This document shows, piece by piece, positions 36,048 to 46,153 of a stretch of 63,882 nt of DNA. The translations under genes were made by a program, and so were the position numbers. A model generated the notes under the pieces. It was not told the DNA's origin. It did no database searches and was given only the letters and a program-made list of their open reading frames with translations. This DNA is from Flavobacteriales bacterium 34_180_T64 (lineage in GTDB: Bacteria; Bacteroidota; Bacteroidia; Flavobacteriales; Flavobacteriaceae). Position 1 is the first letter of the stretch. Every line of letters begins with the position of its first letter. Location of the stretch: contig MAAR01000007.1 of assembly GCA_002162765.1 (NCBI GenBank), positions 1 to 63,882 of the forward strand, in the 5' to 3' direction.

Positions 36048-36791
36048 TTATTTAAGCGAAGCCTTCATAAGTTCTCTATTCATACGAGCAATGTTTTCTA
36101 ATGAAATGCCTTTTGGGCATTCAATTTCACATGCTCCCGTATTGGTACAGTTACCAAAGCCCTCTAAATCCATTTGAGCAACCATATTCTGAACACGATC
36201 TACGGCTTCTACTTGACCTTGAGGTAACAATGCATATTGTGATACTTTTGCACCAACAAATAACATGGCAGACGAATTTTTACAAGAAGCGACACATGCA
36301 CCACAACCGATACAAGTTGCAGCATCCATGGCCTCGTCGGCTGCATGTTTAGAAATAGGTAATGCATTTGCATCTTGTGTATTTCCTGAGGTATTTACAG
36401 AAATATATCCTCCAGCTTGTTGAATACGTTCAAAAGCCATTCTATCAACTACCAAATCTTTAATCACTGGAAATGCAGCTGCTCTAAATGGTTCTATTGT
36501 AATTGTGTCTCCATCTTTAAACATACGCATGTGTAACTGACAGGTTGTTACGCCTCTATCAGGACCATGAGCTTCTCCATTAATATACATCGAACACATA
36601 CCGCAAATACCTTCACGACAATCATGGTCGAAAGCGACAGGCTCATCACCTGAATTCACGAGTTGTTCGTTCAAAACATCCATCATTTCTAAAAAAGACA
36701 TGTGCTCTGAAATATCAGTGACTTTATAATCGACCATTTGACCCTTAGAAGAAGCGTCTTTTTGTCTCCAAATTTTAAGTGTTAAATTCAT
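36048..36791 (-). CDS. sdhB: Succinate dehydrogenase/fumarate reductase iron-sulfur subunit
   Basis: A 247-residue electron-transfer subunit. The 2Fe-2S cysteines are Cys58, 63, 66 and 84 ([14 protein letters not shown]). Two further clusters use [11 protein letters not shown] (160-170), then Cys215, 221 and 225 ([15 protein letters not shown]). It passes electrons from the flavin of SdhA to the quinone site in SdhC. It is the last gene of sdhCAB and follows sdhA by 8 nt. Confidence 0.96.
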   Translation of the reverse strand: MNLTLKIWRQKDASSKGQMVDYKVTDISEHMSFLEMMDVLNEQLVNSGDEPVAFDHDCREGICGMCSMYINGEAHGPDRGVTTCQLHMRMFKDGDTITIEPFRAAAFPVIKDLVVDRMAFERIQQAGGYISVNTSGNTQDANALPISKHAADEAMDAATCIGCGACVASCKNSSAMLFVGAKVSQYALLPQGQVEAVDRVQNMVAQMDLEGFGNCTNTGACEIECPKGISLENIARMNRELMKASLK

Positions 36792-36799
36792 AATGCCTT

Positions 36800-38812
36800 T
36801 TATTTGTATGAACGTTGTTTTAGTTCAATATCTTTAAACTCTAATTCTTCTTTATGTAATACTGCATCTGCAGGTTCTCCCTTATATTCCCAAGCTGAAA
36901 CAAAAGCAAAATCGGTATCATTACGTTTCGCTTCTCCTTTCTGTTCGCCATCTAATTCAACAGACTCTTCTCTAAAGTGTCCGCCGCAAGATTCGTTACG
37001 CTCTAAAGCATCTTTTGCGAATAATTCACCTAACTCCAAGAAATCGGCAACACGGCCAGCTTTTTCTAACTCTAGATTCATTTCGTTAGCAGTACCTGGA
37101 ACTTTAACTTCTTTCCAGAATTCTTCACGAATCGCTTTAATTTCGGCCATGGCTTCTTTTAAACCTTTTTCGTTTCTAGCCATTCCTACTTTATCCCACA
37201 TTACATTACCAAGTCTTTTATGGAAGTGGTCAACAGATTTAGATCCTTTGTTATTCATAAAGAAGTCAATTCTATCAGTCACTTCTTTTTCTACGGCATC
37301 AAACTCAGGAGTATTCGTAGGAATTTCACCAGTTCTGATATCGTCAGATAAATAATCACCAATCGTATAAGGCAATACAAAATATCCATCTGCCAGTCCT
37401 TGCATTAATGCTGAAGCACCGAGACGGTTAGCACCATGATCAGAGAAATTGGCTTCTCCAATACAGTATAATCCAGGAACAGTAGTCATTAGGTTGTAAT
37501 CTACCCAAATGCCACCCATTGTATAATGTGTTGCTGGATAGATCATCATTGGTGTTTTGTATGGATTTTCATCTACAATCTTCTCATACATTTGGAAAAG
37601 ATTTCCATATTTGGCTTCAACGATAGCTTGACCTAGTTCGTATATTTTTTCTTCAGAAGCATTTGTAATATTATGAATCTTTGCTTGTTCTTTTCCGTAG
37701 CGATTAATTGCCGATTTAAAATCGAGATACACTGCTTCTCCTGTTGCATTTACACCATAACCAGCATCACATCTTTCTTTTGCAGCTCTTGAAGCTACAT
37801 CACGTGGCACCAAATTTCCAAAGGCAGGATAACGACGTTCTAAATAGTAATCGCGTTCTTCTTCAGTCAAATCGGTAGGCTTTTTACGTCCTTCACGAAT
37901 TGCCATGACATCGTCCATATGTTTAGGGACCCAAATACGACCATCATTACGTAGTGATTCAGACATCAAGGTTAGTTTAGACTGGTAATCTCCAGAACGA
38001 GGAATACATGTTGGGTGAATTTGTGTATAACAAGGATTCGCAAAAAACGCTCCTTTTTTATGAATCTTCCATGCAGCAGTTGCATTTGAACCCATTGCAT
38101 TGGTAGATAAAAAATAAACATTTCCATAACCTCCTGTAGCGATAACCACAGCATGCGCTGAATGACGTTCAATTTTACCAGTAATTAAATCACGAGCAAT
38201 AATACCTCTCGCCTTACCATCAACTTTAACAACATCCAGCATTTCGTGACGATTGAACATTTCAATTTTACCACGAGCAATTTGTCTATTCATTGCTGAA
38301 TAAGCCCCTAATAACAATTGTTGTCCTGTTTGTCCTTTTGCATAAAATGTTCGAGATACTAATACACCACCAAAGGAACGGTTATCTAAAAGTCCGCCAT
38401 AATCGCGGGCAAAAGGAACACCTTGCGCCACACATTGATCAATAATATTTGCTGATACTTCGGCCAAACGATATACGTTTGCTTCGCGCGAACGATAATC
38501 ACCACCTTTTACAGTGTCATAAAATAATCTATAGGTTGAATCACCATCGCCTTGGTAATTTTTAGCGGCATTAATTCCTCCTTGAGCTGCAATAGAGTGC
38601 GCACGTCTTGGAGAATCTTGATAAGCAAATGCTTTTACATTATAACCTAGTTCGGCTAATGTAGCAGCGGCAGAACCACCAGCTAAACCAGTTCCAACCA
38701 CAATAACATCTATGTGACGTTTGTTTGCAGGATTTACTAAATCAATGTGATTTTTATAATCTGTCCATTTATCTTTAATTGAACCTTTTGGTACTTTTGA
38801 ATCTAAAGCCAT
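36800..38812 (-). CDS. sdhA: Succinate dehydrogenase/fumarate reductase flavoprotein subunit
   Basis: A 670-residue FAD-containing catalytic subunit oxidising succinate to fumarate. The dinucleotide fold [19 protein letters not shown] (34-52) and the FAD-linkage region [15 protein letters not shown] are present, with the substrate-site [20 protein letters not shown] and a catalytic Arg/His region. It is long, as in the Bacteroides-type complex. A long antisense open frame inside it (36804-37355) is a codon-bias artefact. Confidence 0.96.
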   Translation of the reverse strand: MALDSKVPKGSIKDKWTDYKNHIDLVNPANKRHIDVIVVGTGLAGGSAAATLAELGYNVKAFAYQDSPRRAHSIAAQGGINAAKNYQGDGDSTYRLFYDTVKGGDYRSREANVYRLAEVSANIIDQCVAQGVPFARDYGGLLDNRSFGGVLVSRTFYAKGQTGQQLLLGAYSAMNRQIARGKIEMFNRHEMLDVVKVDGKARGIIARDLITGKIERHSAHAVVIATGGYGNVYFLSTNAMGSNATAAWKIHKKGAFFANPCYTQIHPTCIPRSGDYQSKLTLMSESLRNDGRIWVPKHMDDVMAIREGRKKPTDLTEEERDYYLERRYPAFGNLVPRDVASRAAKERCDAGYGVNATGEAVYLDFKSAINRYGKEQAKIHNITNASEEKIYELGQAIVEAKYGNLFQMYEKIVDENPYKTPMMIYPATHYTMGGIWVDYNLMTTVPGLYCIGEANFSDHGANRLGASALMQGLADGYFVLPYTIGDYLSDDIRTGEIPTNTPEFDAVEKEVTDRIDFFMNNKGSKSVDHFHKRLGNVMWDKVGMARNEKGLKEAMAEIKAIREEFWKEVKVPGTANEMNLELEKAGRVADFLELGELFAKDALERNESCGGHFREESVELDGEQKGEAKRNDTDFAFVSAWEYKGEPADAVLHKEELEFKDIELKQRSYK

Positions 38813-38824
38813 AATAATATAAGA

Positions 38825-39499
38825 TTAATGGTGGTTAAGATGATGGTATACAGCAATAATTATAAATCCGAATGGAATTATAATGGAGTACGCTTTACCG
38901 ATAGTTTGTAATGTTTTCTTTCTTCCAGCTGTTGCTCCCATAGATTGAAATGCTGAAGTAAATCCATGTAATAAGTGCAAGGCTAGAAATATGAAAGCTA
39001 ACACATAAGCTCCAACTCTAATTGGGCTTAAAAATTTATGCTGTAATTCGTGGAAATATCTAAGTTCTCCATCATGCATTCCAGACCAATCGCCTTGAAT
39101 GAACTTCGTATTAATTTCTGGAAACCAAAAATCAATAAAGTGTAAAATAATAAAGGCTAGAATCGCAACACCACTCCAAATCATGTTTCTGCTCATCCAT
39201 GATGAATTCGCAGCACCATTATTTTTTGCATATGAAACGCCATTCGCCTTTTTGTTTTTTAGCTCTAAAATGAATCCCATCACAAAATGAAACACCACGC
39301 CTAAAATTAAAATAGGTTGCATTACAAACTGTATGAGCCAATTGGTTCCCATAAAGTGTGAAACTTCATTAAAAAGATCAGCACTAAAAACTGATAAACT
39401 ATTAATTGCAAAATGTTGAAGTAAAAAAAACATGAGGAAAAAAGCAGAAAGCGCCATGGCTACCTTTCTTCCAATCGAAGATTTAAAAAATCCACTCAT
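38825..39499 (-). CDS. sdhC: Succinate dehydrogenase cytochrome b subunit
   Basis: A 224-residue membrane anchor with five hydrophobic helices and histidines for two haems, for example in LLQHFAIN, VVFHFVMGF, FIILHFIDFW and LHLLHGF. This is the single-anchor type B complex. It forms the quinone-reactive part of sdhCAB and is the first gene of the operon. Confidence 0.93.
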   Translation of the reverse strand: MSGFFKSSIGRKVAMALSAFFLMFFLLQHFAINSLSVFSADLFNEVSHFMGTNWLIQFVMQPILILGVVFHFVMGFILELKNKKANGVSYAKNNGAANSSWMSRNMIWSGVAILAFIILHFIDFWFPEINTKFIQGDWSGMHDGELRYFHELQHKFLSPIRVGAYVLAFIFLALHLLHGFTSAFQSMGATAGRKKTLQTIGKAYSIIIPFGFIIIAVYHHLNHH

Positions 39500-39526
39500 T
39501 ATAATTGTAGTTAATTAATTGTCCAA

Positions 39527-39558
39527 CAAAGATAAGATTCATGCTGAAGCCCTACAAA
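39527..39558 (-). promoter_or_regulatory. Promoter of sdhCAB
   Basis: Minus-strand TATCTTTG at 39527-39534 matches TAnnTTTG, and TTTG at 39555-39558 lies 20 nt upstream. The sdhC ATG is 27 nt after the box. Confidence 0.75.
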
Positions 39559-39594
39559 TTTTAGCTGCTATTTTAATCTCAATTTAGAATGTAT

Positions 39595-40464
39595 TTAATT
39601 AGAGACTAAAGGAATCAATCCACGTAGTCCCATATCCACAACTTGTTCGCCAGCTGCAGGCTCATATTTACCATCAGCATTAACCTCTATCCATTCAAAG
39701 CTGTTATTTGTAGAGAAGGATAAAGTGACTTCTACGGATTGAGTTTCATTACCTGTAATTGTGAATCCATTTTCAAATTGACCTGTAACCACACAAGAAC
39801 CTTGAGGAATTGGAGACGATGCAAATAAGGGGTTCGGAACTGTGGTAGCACCTTCTGGTGCTTGTCCTTGACTCGTGAACCCGAGAGCTTCAAAAGCCCA
39901 AAACCCTTGTAGCCTATTATCGTTGACATCAATTGAACTTCCATTAAGATCAAAAGATGATATAAAAGAGTTATAACCTACAAAACTTGCCAGAGTTCCA
40001 TTAATATCATTGCCATCCACTAGTAAATCGATATCACCTTCTTGATATGCTAAAGACACGCGAACCCAATTATAAGTTCCTGGAGTAACATCGCTCAAAG
40101 GAATGCTTAAAAAAGTCTCATTATTACCAGCAAAAACTGCATTTTGAAAATCTATTGCTGTTGCTCCTCCTATATTAGTTTCCGGTCCTTCAAATAGAAT
40201 TTCGCCAGTTCCCAAAGCCGTAAAAGCTTCCGGAGCTAATTCAATATAATTGGCACTCATTCTACTCATAATTGGAGATTGGGCTGCATTTCCATCTGGA
40301 ACTGTTGAAGGCTGCCCTTGATTATTCAGACGTTCTTGCATTGGATCAAACTTTAATTTAATAATCAAGTTTGGCTCAGAGGGTTGAATAGTATCATCAT
40401 TATCTTCGCTACATGAACAAAATAGTAGAAGAGAGACTAATACTGTGACTACTATTGGTTTCAT
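39595..40464 (-). CDS. Lipoprotein of unknown function
   Basis: A 289-residue protein. Lipobox LLLFCSC (Cys17 or Cys19) is followed by the Ser/Asp-rich export tail SEDNDD, which is typical of surface lipoproteins in this phylum. The rest is beta-rich and Asn/Gly/Thr-rich, with no cysteine pairs or known motif I recognise. It follows the BNR-repeat gene by 45 nt on the same strand, so the two may be co-transcribed. Confidence 0.75.
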   Translation of the reverse strand: MKPIVVTVLVSLLLFCSCSEDNDDTIQPSEPNLIIKLKFDPMQERLNNQGQPSTVPDGNAAQSPIMSRMSANYIELAPEAFTALGTGEILFEGPETNIGGATAIDFQNAVFAGNNETFLSIPLSDVTPGTYNWVRVSLAYQEGDIDLLVDGNDINGTLASFVGYNSFISSFDLNGSSIDVNDNRLQGFWAFEALGFTSQGQAPEGATTVPNPLFASSPIPQGSCVVTGQFENGFTITGNETQSVEVTLSFSTNNSFEWIEVNADGKYEPAAGEQVVDMGLRGLIPLVSN

Positions 40465-40509
40465 GATTTCAATTTTATTTTATAACTCAAAAATCAGTGC
40501 TGTAGTATC

Positions 40510-43356
40510 TTATTTAATAATAAAAGACGTTTCAGTATCACCTATTTGAATCGTGTAATTTCCACTTGGCAAATAGTATTTTCCATTTTCAGCTTTTTCA
40601 ATATCAATACTTGAATTTTCATTTAGAAGTGAAGTTTTTCCAGTAGAAGTTAAAGATAAATCGTACTCGGTATAGTTGAATCCTTTATCAGCTTGAACAT
40701 TAATTTTATTTAAGAGTGCACCTCCTTCGGATTTAATTTTAACGACAAATTCACCTTTTGAATTAGAGTAAAACGGAATCGTTAAAGTTGGCGTATAAGC
40801 CTCTGACCACATTCCATAAGAACTTCCCCATCTCGATGTATGCCTGGTGTCTTCTATATCAAACATCACAATTGAGGAGGTCATATTAGAAGCATTCATC
40901 ATTTGTAAAGGCGCTATGTTGGTTTTATAAATGCTTCTTCCATGAGTTCCGATAAGTAAATCTTTAGACTCAGGTTGAATTACGATATCATGAACGGCAA
41001 CACTTGTTAATCCATTGCTAAACGCTTCCCAACTAGTCCCATTATTAAAAGAAACATAAGCACCATTATCTGTACCTAAGTATAAGATATTTTCACTTTC
41101 TGGATCTTCTTTGATAACATTAACTGGAGATGCTGGTATATTTGAGCTGATATTTTTCCAGGTGTTACCATAGTCGTCACTCATATATACATACACTGAG
41201 AAATCATCCCAGCGGTAGCCATTAAGCGATACATATACACGTTCTTTTTTGTGTTTTGAAGCGATAACTCTAGACGCCCAAAGGTCTTTTGGTAATGATG
41301 AAGAAATAGTACTCCATGAGCCGCCGGCATTTTTAGTGACATGAATTAACCCATCATCACTTCCAGTATAGATTAATCCAAATTGAAATGCAGATTCGCT
41401 AAGTGTGGACAATGTACCATAGGCAACATTTCCTTTTTTTCCTCCTTGAGTTAAATCATCACTTATAGACTCCCAATCATTTCCTTGATTCATAGAACGC
41501 ATTAATTTATTACCGCCTAAATACAAAATGTCTTGATTGTGTGCTGATAATAAAATTGGAGTTTGCCAATTGAAACGATAAGGGTTTTCACCTAATTCAT
41601 GTTTTGGTTGGATGTATGTAGTCTCATCGGTGTCTCTATTAATTCTGAAATAGTTTCCAAACTGATAACCTGTATAAACGATGCTGGAATTTCTATTGTC
41701 TATTTCAATTTGCATCCCATCTCCGCCCATTATTCCTTCCCAAGGATAATTTCCTCTTTGGTGCCAGCGTTTATTTTCTCGAGCATTATGTGCACCTACC
41801 CAAACACCATTGTCTTGTAGACCTCCATAAACGTTATAAGGTGTTTCATGATCAATATTTATGGCATAGAATTGTCCCACAGAAGGTGAATTATTTTTAA
41901 TCCAGTTTTCACCATCATCATAGGTAATGTTCACACCACCATCGTTACCATTAATCAAATGATTCGGATCTTTTGGGTTAATCCATAACGCATGATGATC
42001 GGCATGTACATTGTCGGCACTAATTGAGGAAAATGTTTTTCCACCATCTTTAGATTTTAAAATTGGAACACCGTAAATATATATATGATCCTGATTTTGA
42101 GGAGCGACATACACATGCCCAAAATAATATCCGTAGCTGTAATAAATATCATCTAAATACCCTTCATGAGTTTTGGACCAAGTTTTTCCGCCATCAGTAC
42201 TTTTATAGACTTCAGCACCAACAACAGGAGTGTCAAATAATAAGGAATTTGCATTTTCTAGATAATGGGCTAAATCGGCTGGTTTAACATTACCACTTCG
42301 TACCATTTGTTTAACATTTTCAGCACGATATTTTTCTTGAAAATCATTAGTTTTAAGATACGAATTGAGTTTTTTGTTATCTAAAGCTAAAAACTCAGAT
42401 GTACTCATTGTTTTGAAATTATTCTTTGTTAATTCATCAGATGATGATTCAGATTCTGAATCATTGGGTCTTCTAAATTGACTGTCATGAATCGCATAAA
42501 TCGTGGAGGCGTCATATATTGCCAAACCTATTCTACCAACACCGGTTCCAGTTGGGAATCCGCTTTTGGCAGTAGACACTTTAGTCCAAGAATTACCTGC
42601 ATCAATGCTTTTGTAGATTCCAGAATTGCTACCATTGCCTTCGAAATTCCAAGATTTTCTATCTTTTGTCCAAGATGAAGCGAACATAATATTATAATCA
42701 TTTGGCGAATGTTGCAGATCGATAATACCACTCATATCATCCACAAAAAGGGTGTGATTCCAAGTTTTACCTCCATCAGTTGTTTTATATATTCCGCGTT
42801 CACTGTTAGGAGAATATAAATGGCCAGTAACACCTACGACTAGCTCATCTGAATTTTTAGGATTGATTAAGATACGCCCAATATGATGTGAATCGGAAAG
42901 ACCAACATGCTCCCATGTGAGACCGTTGTCTTTAGATTTAAGAATGCCAATTCCAGCATATGACGACCTTGATGCATTATTTTCACCAGTACCAACCCAA
43001 ATGGTTCTTGTACTCCAGTCAACCGCAATATCGCCGACATTTTGAGTGTTTGAAGTATCTAAGATTGGCTCAAATGTAGTTCCATTATTAGTCGTATGCC
43101 AAACACCTCCAGAAGCATATGCCACATAAAATTCTGCAGAGTTATCAGGATTAACAGCTAAGTCCGTAACTCTTCCACTCATAATTGTAGGCCCAATATT
43201 ATTGAAAGGCACGTTCTTAACGATAGAATTTTCGATCAACTGTTCTTTGTCCTTTAAGGCCTTTTCTGCTGTTTCTACCGTAGTTGAAGCTTGTTGACTG
43301 TGCCCAATATGTGCACATAGAAGAAGACTAATAAAAAAGAGTGATTGAAATTTCAT
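40510..43356 (-). CDS. Secreted BNR/sortilin-like beta-propeller protein
   Basis: A 948-residue protein, with signal peptide ending near GHSQQ. It carries at least seven Asp-box motifs (for example STDGGKTWS, SKDGGKTFS, TKNAGGSWS, FNNGTSWE), giving one or more seven-bladed propellers like VPS10/sortilin or sialidase folds. A C-terminal beta-sandwich (about 840-948) follows. Databases often label such proteins glycosyl hydrolase, but no catalytic residues can be assigned here. Start 43356 is chosen because the longer frame (43533) crosses a terminator hairpin and has no signal peptide at its N-terminus. Confidence 0.85.
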   Translation of the reverse strand: MKFQSLFFISLLLCAHIGHSQQASTTVETAEKALKDKEQLIENSIVKNVPFNNIGPTIMSGRVTDLAVNPDNSAEFYVAYASGGVWHTTNNGTTFEPILDTSNTQNVGDIAVDWSTRTIWVGTGENNASRSSYAGIGILKSKDNGLTWEHVGLSDSHHIGRILINPKNSDELVVGVTGHLYSPNSERGIYKTTDGGKTWNHTLFVDDMSGIIDLQHSPNDYNIMFASSWTKDRKSWNFEGNGSNSGIYKSIDAGNSWTKVSTAKSGFPTGTGVGRIGLAIYDASTIYAIHDSQFRRPNDSESESSSDELTKNNFKTMSTSEFLALDNKKLNSYLKTNDFQEKYRAENVKQMVRSGNVKPADLAHYLENANSLLFDTPVVGAEVYKSTDGGKTWSKTHEGYLDDIYYSYGYYFGHVYVAPQNQDHIYIYGVPILKSKDGGKTFSSISADNVHADHHALWINPKDPNHLINGNDGGVNITYDDGENWIKNNSPSVGQFYAINIDHETPYNVYGGLQDNGVWVGAHNARENKRWHQRGNYPWEGIMGGDGMQIEIDNRNSSIVYTGYQFGNYFRINRDTDETTYIQPKHELGENPYRFNWQTPILLSAHNQDILYLGGNKLMRSMNQGNDWESISDDLTQGGKKGNVAYGTLSTLSESAFQFGLIYTGSDDGLIHVTKNAGGSWSTISSSLPKDLWASRVIASKHKKERVYVSLNGYRWDDFSVYVYMSDDYGNTWKNISSNIPASPVNVIKEDPESENILYLGTDNGAYVSFNNGTSWEAFSNGLTSVAVHDIVIQPESKDLLIGTHGRSIYKTNIAPLQMMNASNMTSSIVMFDIEDTRHTSRWGSSYGMWSEAYTPTLTIPFYSNSKGEFVVKIKSEGGALLNKINVQADKGFNYTEYDLSLTSTGKTSLLNENSSIDIEKAENGKYYLPSGNYTIQIGDTETSFIIK

Positions 43357-43505
43357 AAGGTTGCATTTTATGCATCGAAAATTAACCATTCTAATAGTAG
43401 CATCAAAATCCTTGTTTAGAGATTTTAAGAGGAAACTGGAGCATGCAAATAATTTATAAAAAAACCATTTTATAGCGATATGTTTCAATCTAGATTCTGC
43501 AAAAA

Positions 43506-43545
43506 TAAAAAGGGTGTTCATATTGATGAACACCCTTTTTTATAA
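43506..43545 (-). terminator. Terminator of the T9SS metalloprotease gene
   Basis: 10-bp stem AGGGTGTTCA / TGAACACCCT with TATTGA loop and T-run on the minus strand. It lies 12 nt past the protease stop. Confidence 0.88.
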
Positions 43546-43556
43546 TTATAATACGT

Positions 43557-45332
43557 TTATTCAATTATAAATTTCTTTGTAACAGAAGCAGTCTCTGATT
43601 TGATATTTATGAAATATACTCCAGAAGCAAATTGACTAACATTAATTTCAGTTAAAGAAGCAGATTCGCTCAAATCAATTTTAGAAATTAATTGCCCTCT
43701 AACGTCATAAATAATGGCGTTTTTCAGAATGGTGTTAGATGCGTTTTTTATAAAAAGGCTCGATTTTGCTGGGATAGGATACATGGAGATGTTTTCTTCT
43801 AAAATAGCATCGGAAACACTTAAAGGATTACAGTCAAAATCAGTCATAGCTGTTTGTGAACAAACAGAAGACGAGTTACTTCTAGTTTGAACATCTTCTG
43901 CACCTGCGATATCATTTGCTCCCAATACTCTGTTAGAATCTCCATTGGAAATGGAATAATGCATAATAGCATTCGAATCTATTACATGAACCAATTGATG
44001 ACCATGTCCAAGCTCATGGACTGCGACACTTTCAAAATCATATTGAGTAAATGTAGGCGTACTAGGGCCGTAATTCCAATTGGTTGTATCGTTAAACTGT
44101 ATGTCTAATTCTGAAACATACCAAGCTAAGGAGGTCCCTCCATTTATAAAACAACCGGAAGATCTTGTGGTACATCGTCCCAAAACACCAACCGGTAATT
44201 CGGCACCATTATCAAATCGAATAATATTAATACCATCTGAAGCTACAACATCTGTTGTTGTAACCGCGCCATTAATCCAATTAATTCCGGTTTCACAAAT
44301 CCAAGAGTCAAAGGCTCTTAAAAATGAAGCTTTTGCTGAAGCATTTGCGTCAAAATCGGTCTGCATTTGCCAGGTATAACCGCCTGAGGCATTATCATTT
44401 ACATGTCGATTTTGATATGCAACGAATGTTCCAGAGCTCACAGCATCTGATTCTACATTAGTTTCAGCGTAAGGAACTGCTAGAGATGAGCCTGAAGTTA
44501 TAAATCCGTTAACCTGGATAGTTCCTGACCCTGCTCTATCTGGAACCTCAATCTGAATTTGAGTATTAGACCAACTAATGATTTGAGAATCTAATGCTAC
44601 AAAGTAACTAGTACCTCCATCATTTGAATCTCTAAAACCTACAGTTCCATTAGTTGCACCAAAACCAGCGCCATTTATCGTTAAAATGCTTTTTGTTCCA
44701 GCAGTGATCGAGCTCGGCGTGAAATTATTAATCACAGAACCCCCTCTAAAAGCTTGGTTTTGAGAAATTAAATTATCTACTGAAATAGAATTAACATTAA
44801 TAAACCCAGAATTTGTCAACGTCATTAATTCATTATAAAACTCCGAGGTAATTCCAAAATGTTTTACAAAAGGATTTGAAACTGAATTATTGATTAAGTT
44901 ATATTTAAAAAATCCTTGAACTGAACTATTAGATTTAAAACGAGATAATTGCGAGTTTGATGATAATAGTATCGTACTATCTTGAAGCAAAAACACACCC
45001 ATATCATTATCTCGTAATTCTAGACTAGGGGTCACTTCTTCATTATCTAACCCAACAGTTCCTCCGCTAGTTATAACCTCAATGGTTTCTAAAGTAGATT
45101 GACCTTTGAACACTTTATAAACCTCTACAGTGTTAGCCGTATAAATATTATGGTGATTTGCATCCCAAAAAGAGGTTCTTGAGATTACTTTACCTTCAAT
45201 AATTTGAGTTGACGATAAAACTTGTTCGTTTAAAGAAATTTCTTTTAAAAACTCTTGTGCTAAAGAAATTGTGGAAGTTAAAGACGTGCACAATACAAAT
45301 AGAATTACGTGCTTAAAAGTAATTTTTTTCAT
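43557..45332 (-). CDS. Secreted metzincin-like metalloprotease with IPT/TIG domain and T9SS sorting tail
   Basis: A 591-residue protein. Signal peptide (about 1-25, ending SLAQ), an N-terminal region, an IPT/TIG-like immunoglobulin fold (about 203-292), then a catalytic domain with the zinc motif HELGHGHQLVH (His439, Glu440, His443, His449) and a Met-turn at NAIMHYSI (Met457), as in matrixins or other metzincins. The C-terminus (about 515-591: ISMYPIPAKS, FASGVYFINI, KKFIIE) is a type IX secretion sorting domain. It should be exported across the outer membrane. Confidence 0.9.
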   Translation of the reverse strand: MKKITFKHVILFVLCTSLTSTISLAQEFLKEISLNEQVLSSTQIIEGKVISRTSFWDANHHNIYTANTVEVYKVFKGQSTLETIEVITSGGTVGLDNEEVTPSLELRDNDMGVFLLQDSTILLSSNSQLSRFKSNSSVQGFFKYNLINNSVSNPFVKHFGITSEFYNELMTLTNSGFINVNSISVDNLISQNQAFRGGSVINNFTPSSITAGTKSILTINGAGFGATNGTVGFRDSNDGGTSYFVALDSQIISWSNTQIQIEVPDRAGSGTIQVNGFITSGSSLAVPYAETNVESDAVSSGTFVAYQNRHVNDNASGGYTWQMQTDFDANASAKASFLRAFDSWICETGINWINGAVTTTDVVASDGINIIRFDNGAELPVGVLGRCTTRSSGCFINGGTSLAWYVSELDIQFNDTTNWNYGPSTPTFTQYDFESVAVHELGHGHQLVHVIDSNAIMHYSISNGDSNRVLGANDIAGAEDVQTRSNSSSVCSQTAMTDFDCNPLSVSDAILEENISMYPIPAKSSLFIKNASNTILKNAIIYDVRGQLISKIDLSESASLTEINVSQFASGVYFINIKSETASVTKKFIIE

Positions 45333-45378
45333 GATTTGGGATAAAGATTAATATTACGATTTTAGGTGTTTCATCGTT

Positions 45379-45412
45379 CAAATATAACAATATATCGATA
45401 AATTGCATCAAA
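45379..45412 (-). promoter_or_regulatory. Promoter of the T9SS metalloprotease gene
   Basis: Minus-strand TATATTTG at 45379-45386 is an exact -7 box. TTTG at 45409-45412 lies 22 nt upstream, within the accepted spacing. The ATG is 46 nt downstream of the box. Confidence 0.6.
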
Positions 45413-45476
45413 AATTAAATCTAACTACATTTATTGTGTATTATAACTTCTACTATTTTAAATACAATAAATTTAA

Positions 45477-46061
45477 ATGGAAGAATCTCAAGAGAAGTTT
45501 GTAAGCTATTTAAAATGTGTTATTAATGATGTTCAACTTGAAGAATTCCTCTCAGAAATCACAAGTTCATTTCAATATATTCGACTTAAAAAGAATGCTT
45601 ATTTCGTAAAAGAAGGATCAGTATGTCAATATTTTTGTTTTGTTGAAAGTGGAATTCTACAACATTCTATTGATGTTCTTGGGGAGGAAAAAACGACGTA
45701 TTTGGCTTTAAAAAACACTTGTACTTCTGCTTTGAAAAGTTTTATGTATGGAATTCCCTCTAGAAAAAATATAAAAGTGATAAGTGATTGCAAGCTTTGG
45801 GTAATAAATTTAGAAGCATTTAATCATTTAATAAAAGAAAATGAAGCGTTTAGTCGTTTTTACTACAACCTAATTGAAAATCAAATATTCCTAATTGATG
45901 ATTATAGGATTGATTTACTGACGCTTACGCCGGAAGAGCGTTATAGAAAACTTTTGCTAAATGACTCAAAAATATTGCAACAAGTTCCTTTGCATTATCT
46001 AGCATCATTTTTAGGAATTTCATCTCGACATATGAGTCGTATTCGTAAAAATGTAAATTAA
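45477..46061 (+). CDS. Crp/Fnr-family transcriptional regulator
   Basis: A 194-residue protein. A cyclic-nucleotide-binding-like fold (about 20-120: AYFVKEGSVCQYFCFVESGILQ) is followed by a dimer helix and a winged helix-turn-helix (about 145-194: TPEERYRKLL, LASFLGISSRHMSRIRKN). The effector is unknown; this Bacteroidota subfamily usually lacks the cAMP contacts of Crp. It is divergent from the T9SS protease gene and 92 nt ahead of pepP, so either could be its target. Confidence 0.88.
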   Translation: MEESQEKFVSYLKCVINDVQLEEFLSEITSSFQYIRLKKNAYFVKEGSVCQYFCFVESGILQHSIDVLGEEKTTYLALKNTCTSALKSFMYGIPSRKNIKVISDCKLWVINLEAFNHLIKENEAFSRFYYNLIENQIFLIDDYRIDLLTLTPEERYRKLLLNDSKILQQVPLHYLASFLGISSRHMSRIRKNVN

Positions 46062-46153
46062 CGCCATTTGGCTTCCTAGTTATATCTTTCTTTCTTTATT
46101 TTTGATTAAATATTAGTGATCAACCTTCCTTATGGGAGTAAAAATAATTTCCA

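Noticed and set aside
36804..37355. 183-codon plus-strand open frame inside sdhA
   Set aside because: It is antisense to a strongly conserved enzyme, has no plausible protein signature and a Ser-rich composition typical of the reverse complement of Glu/Lys/Asp-rich coding sequence.
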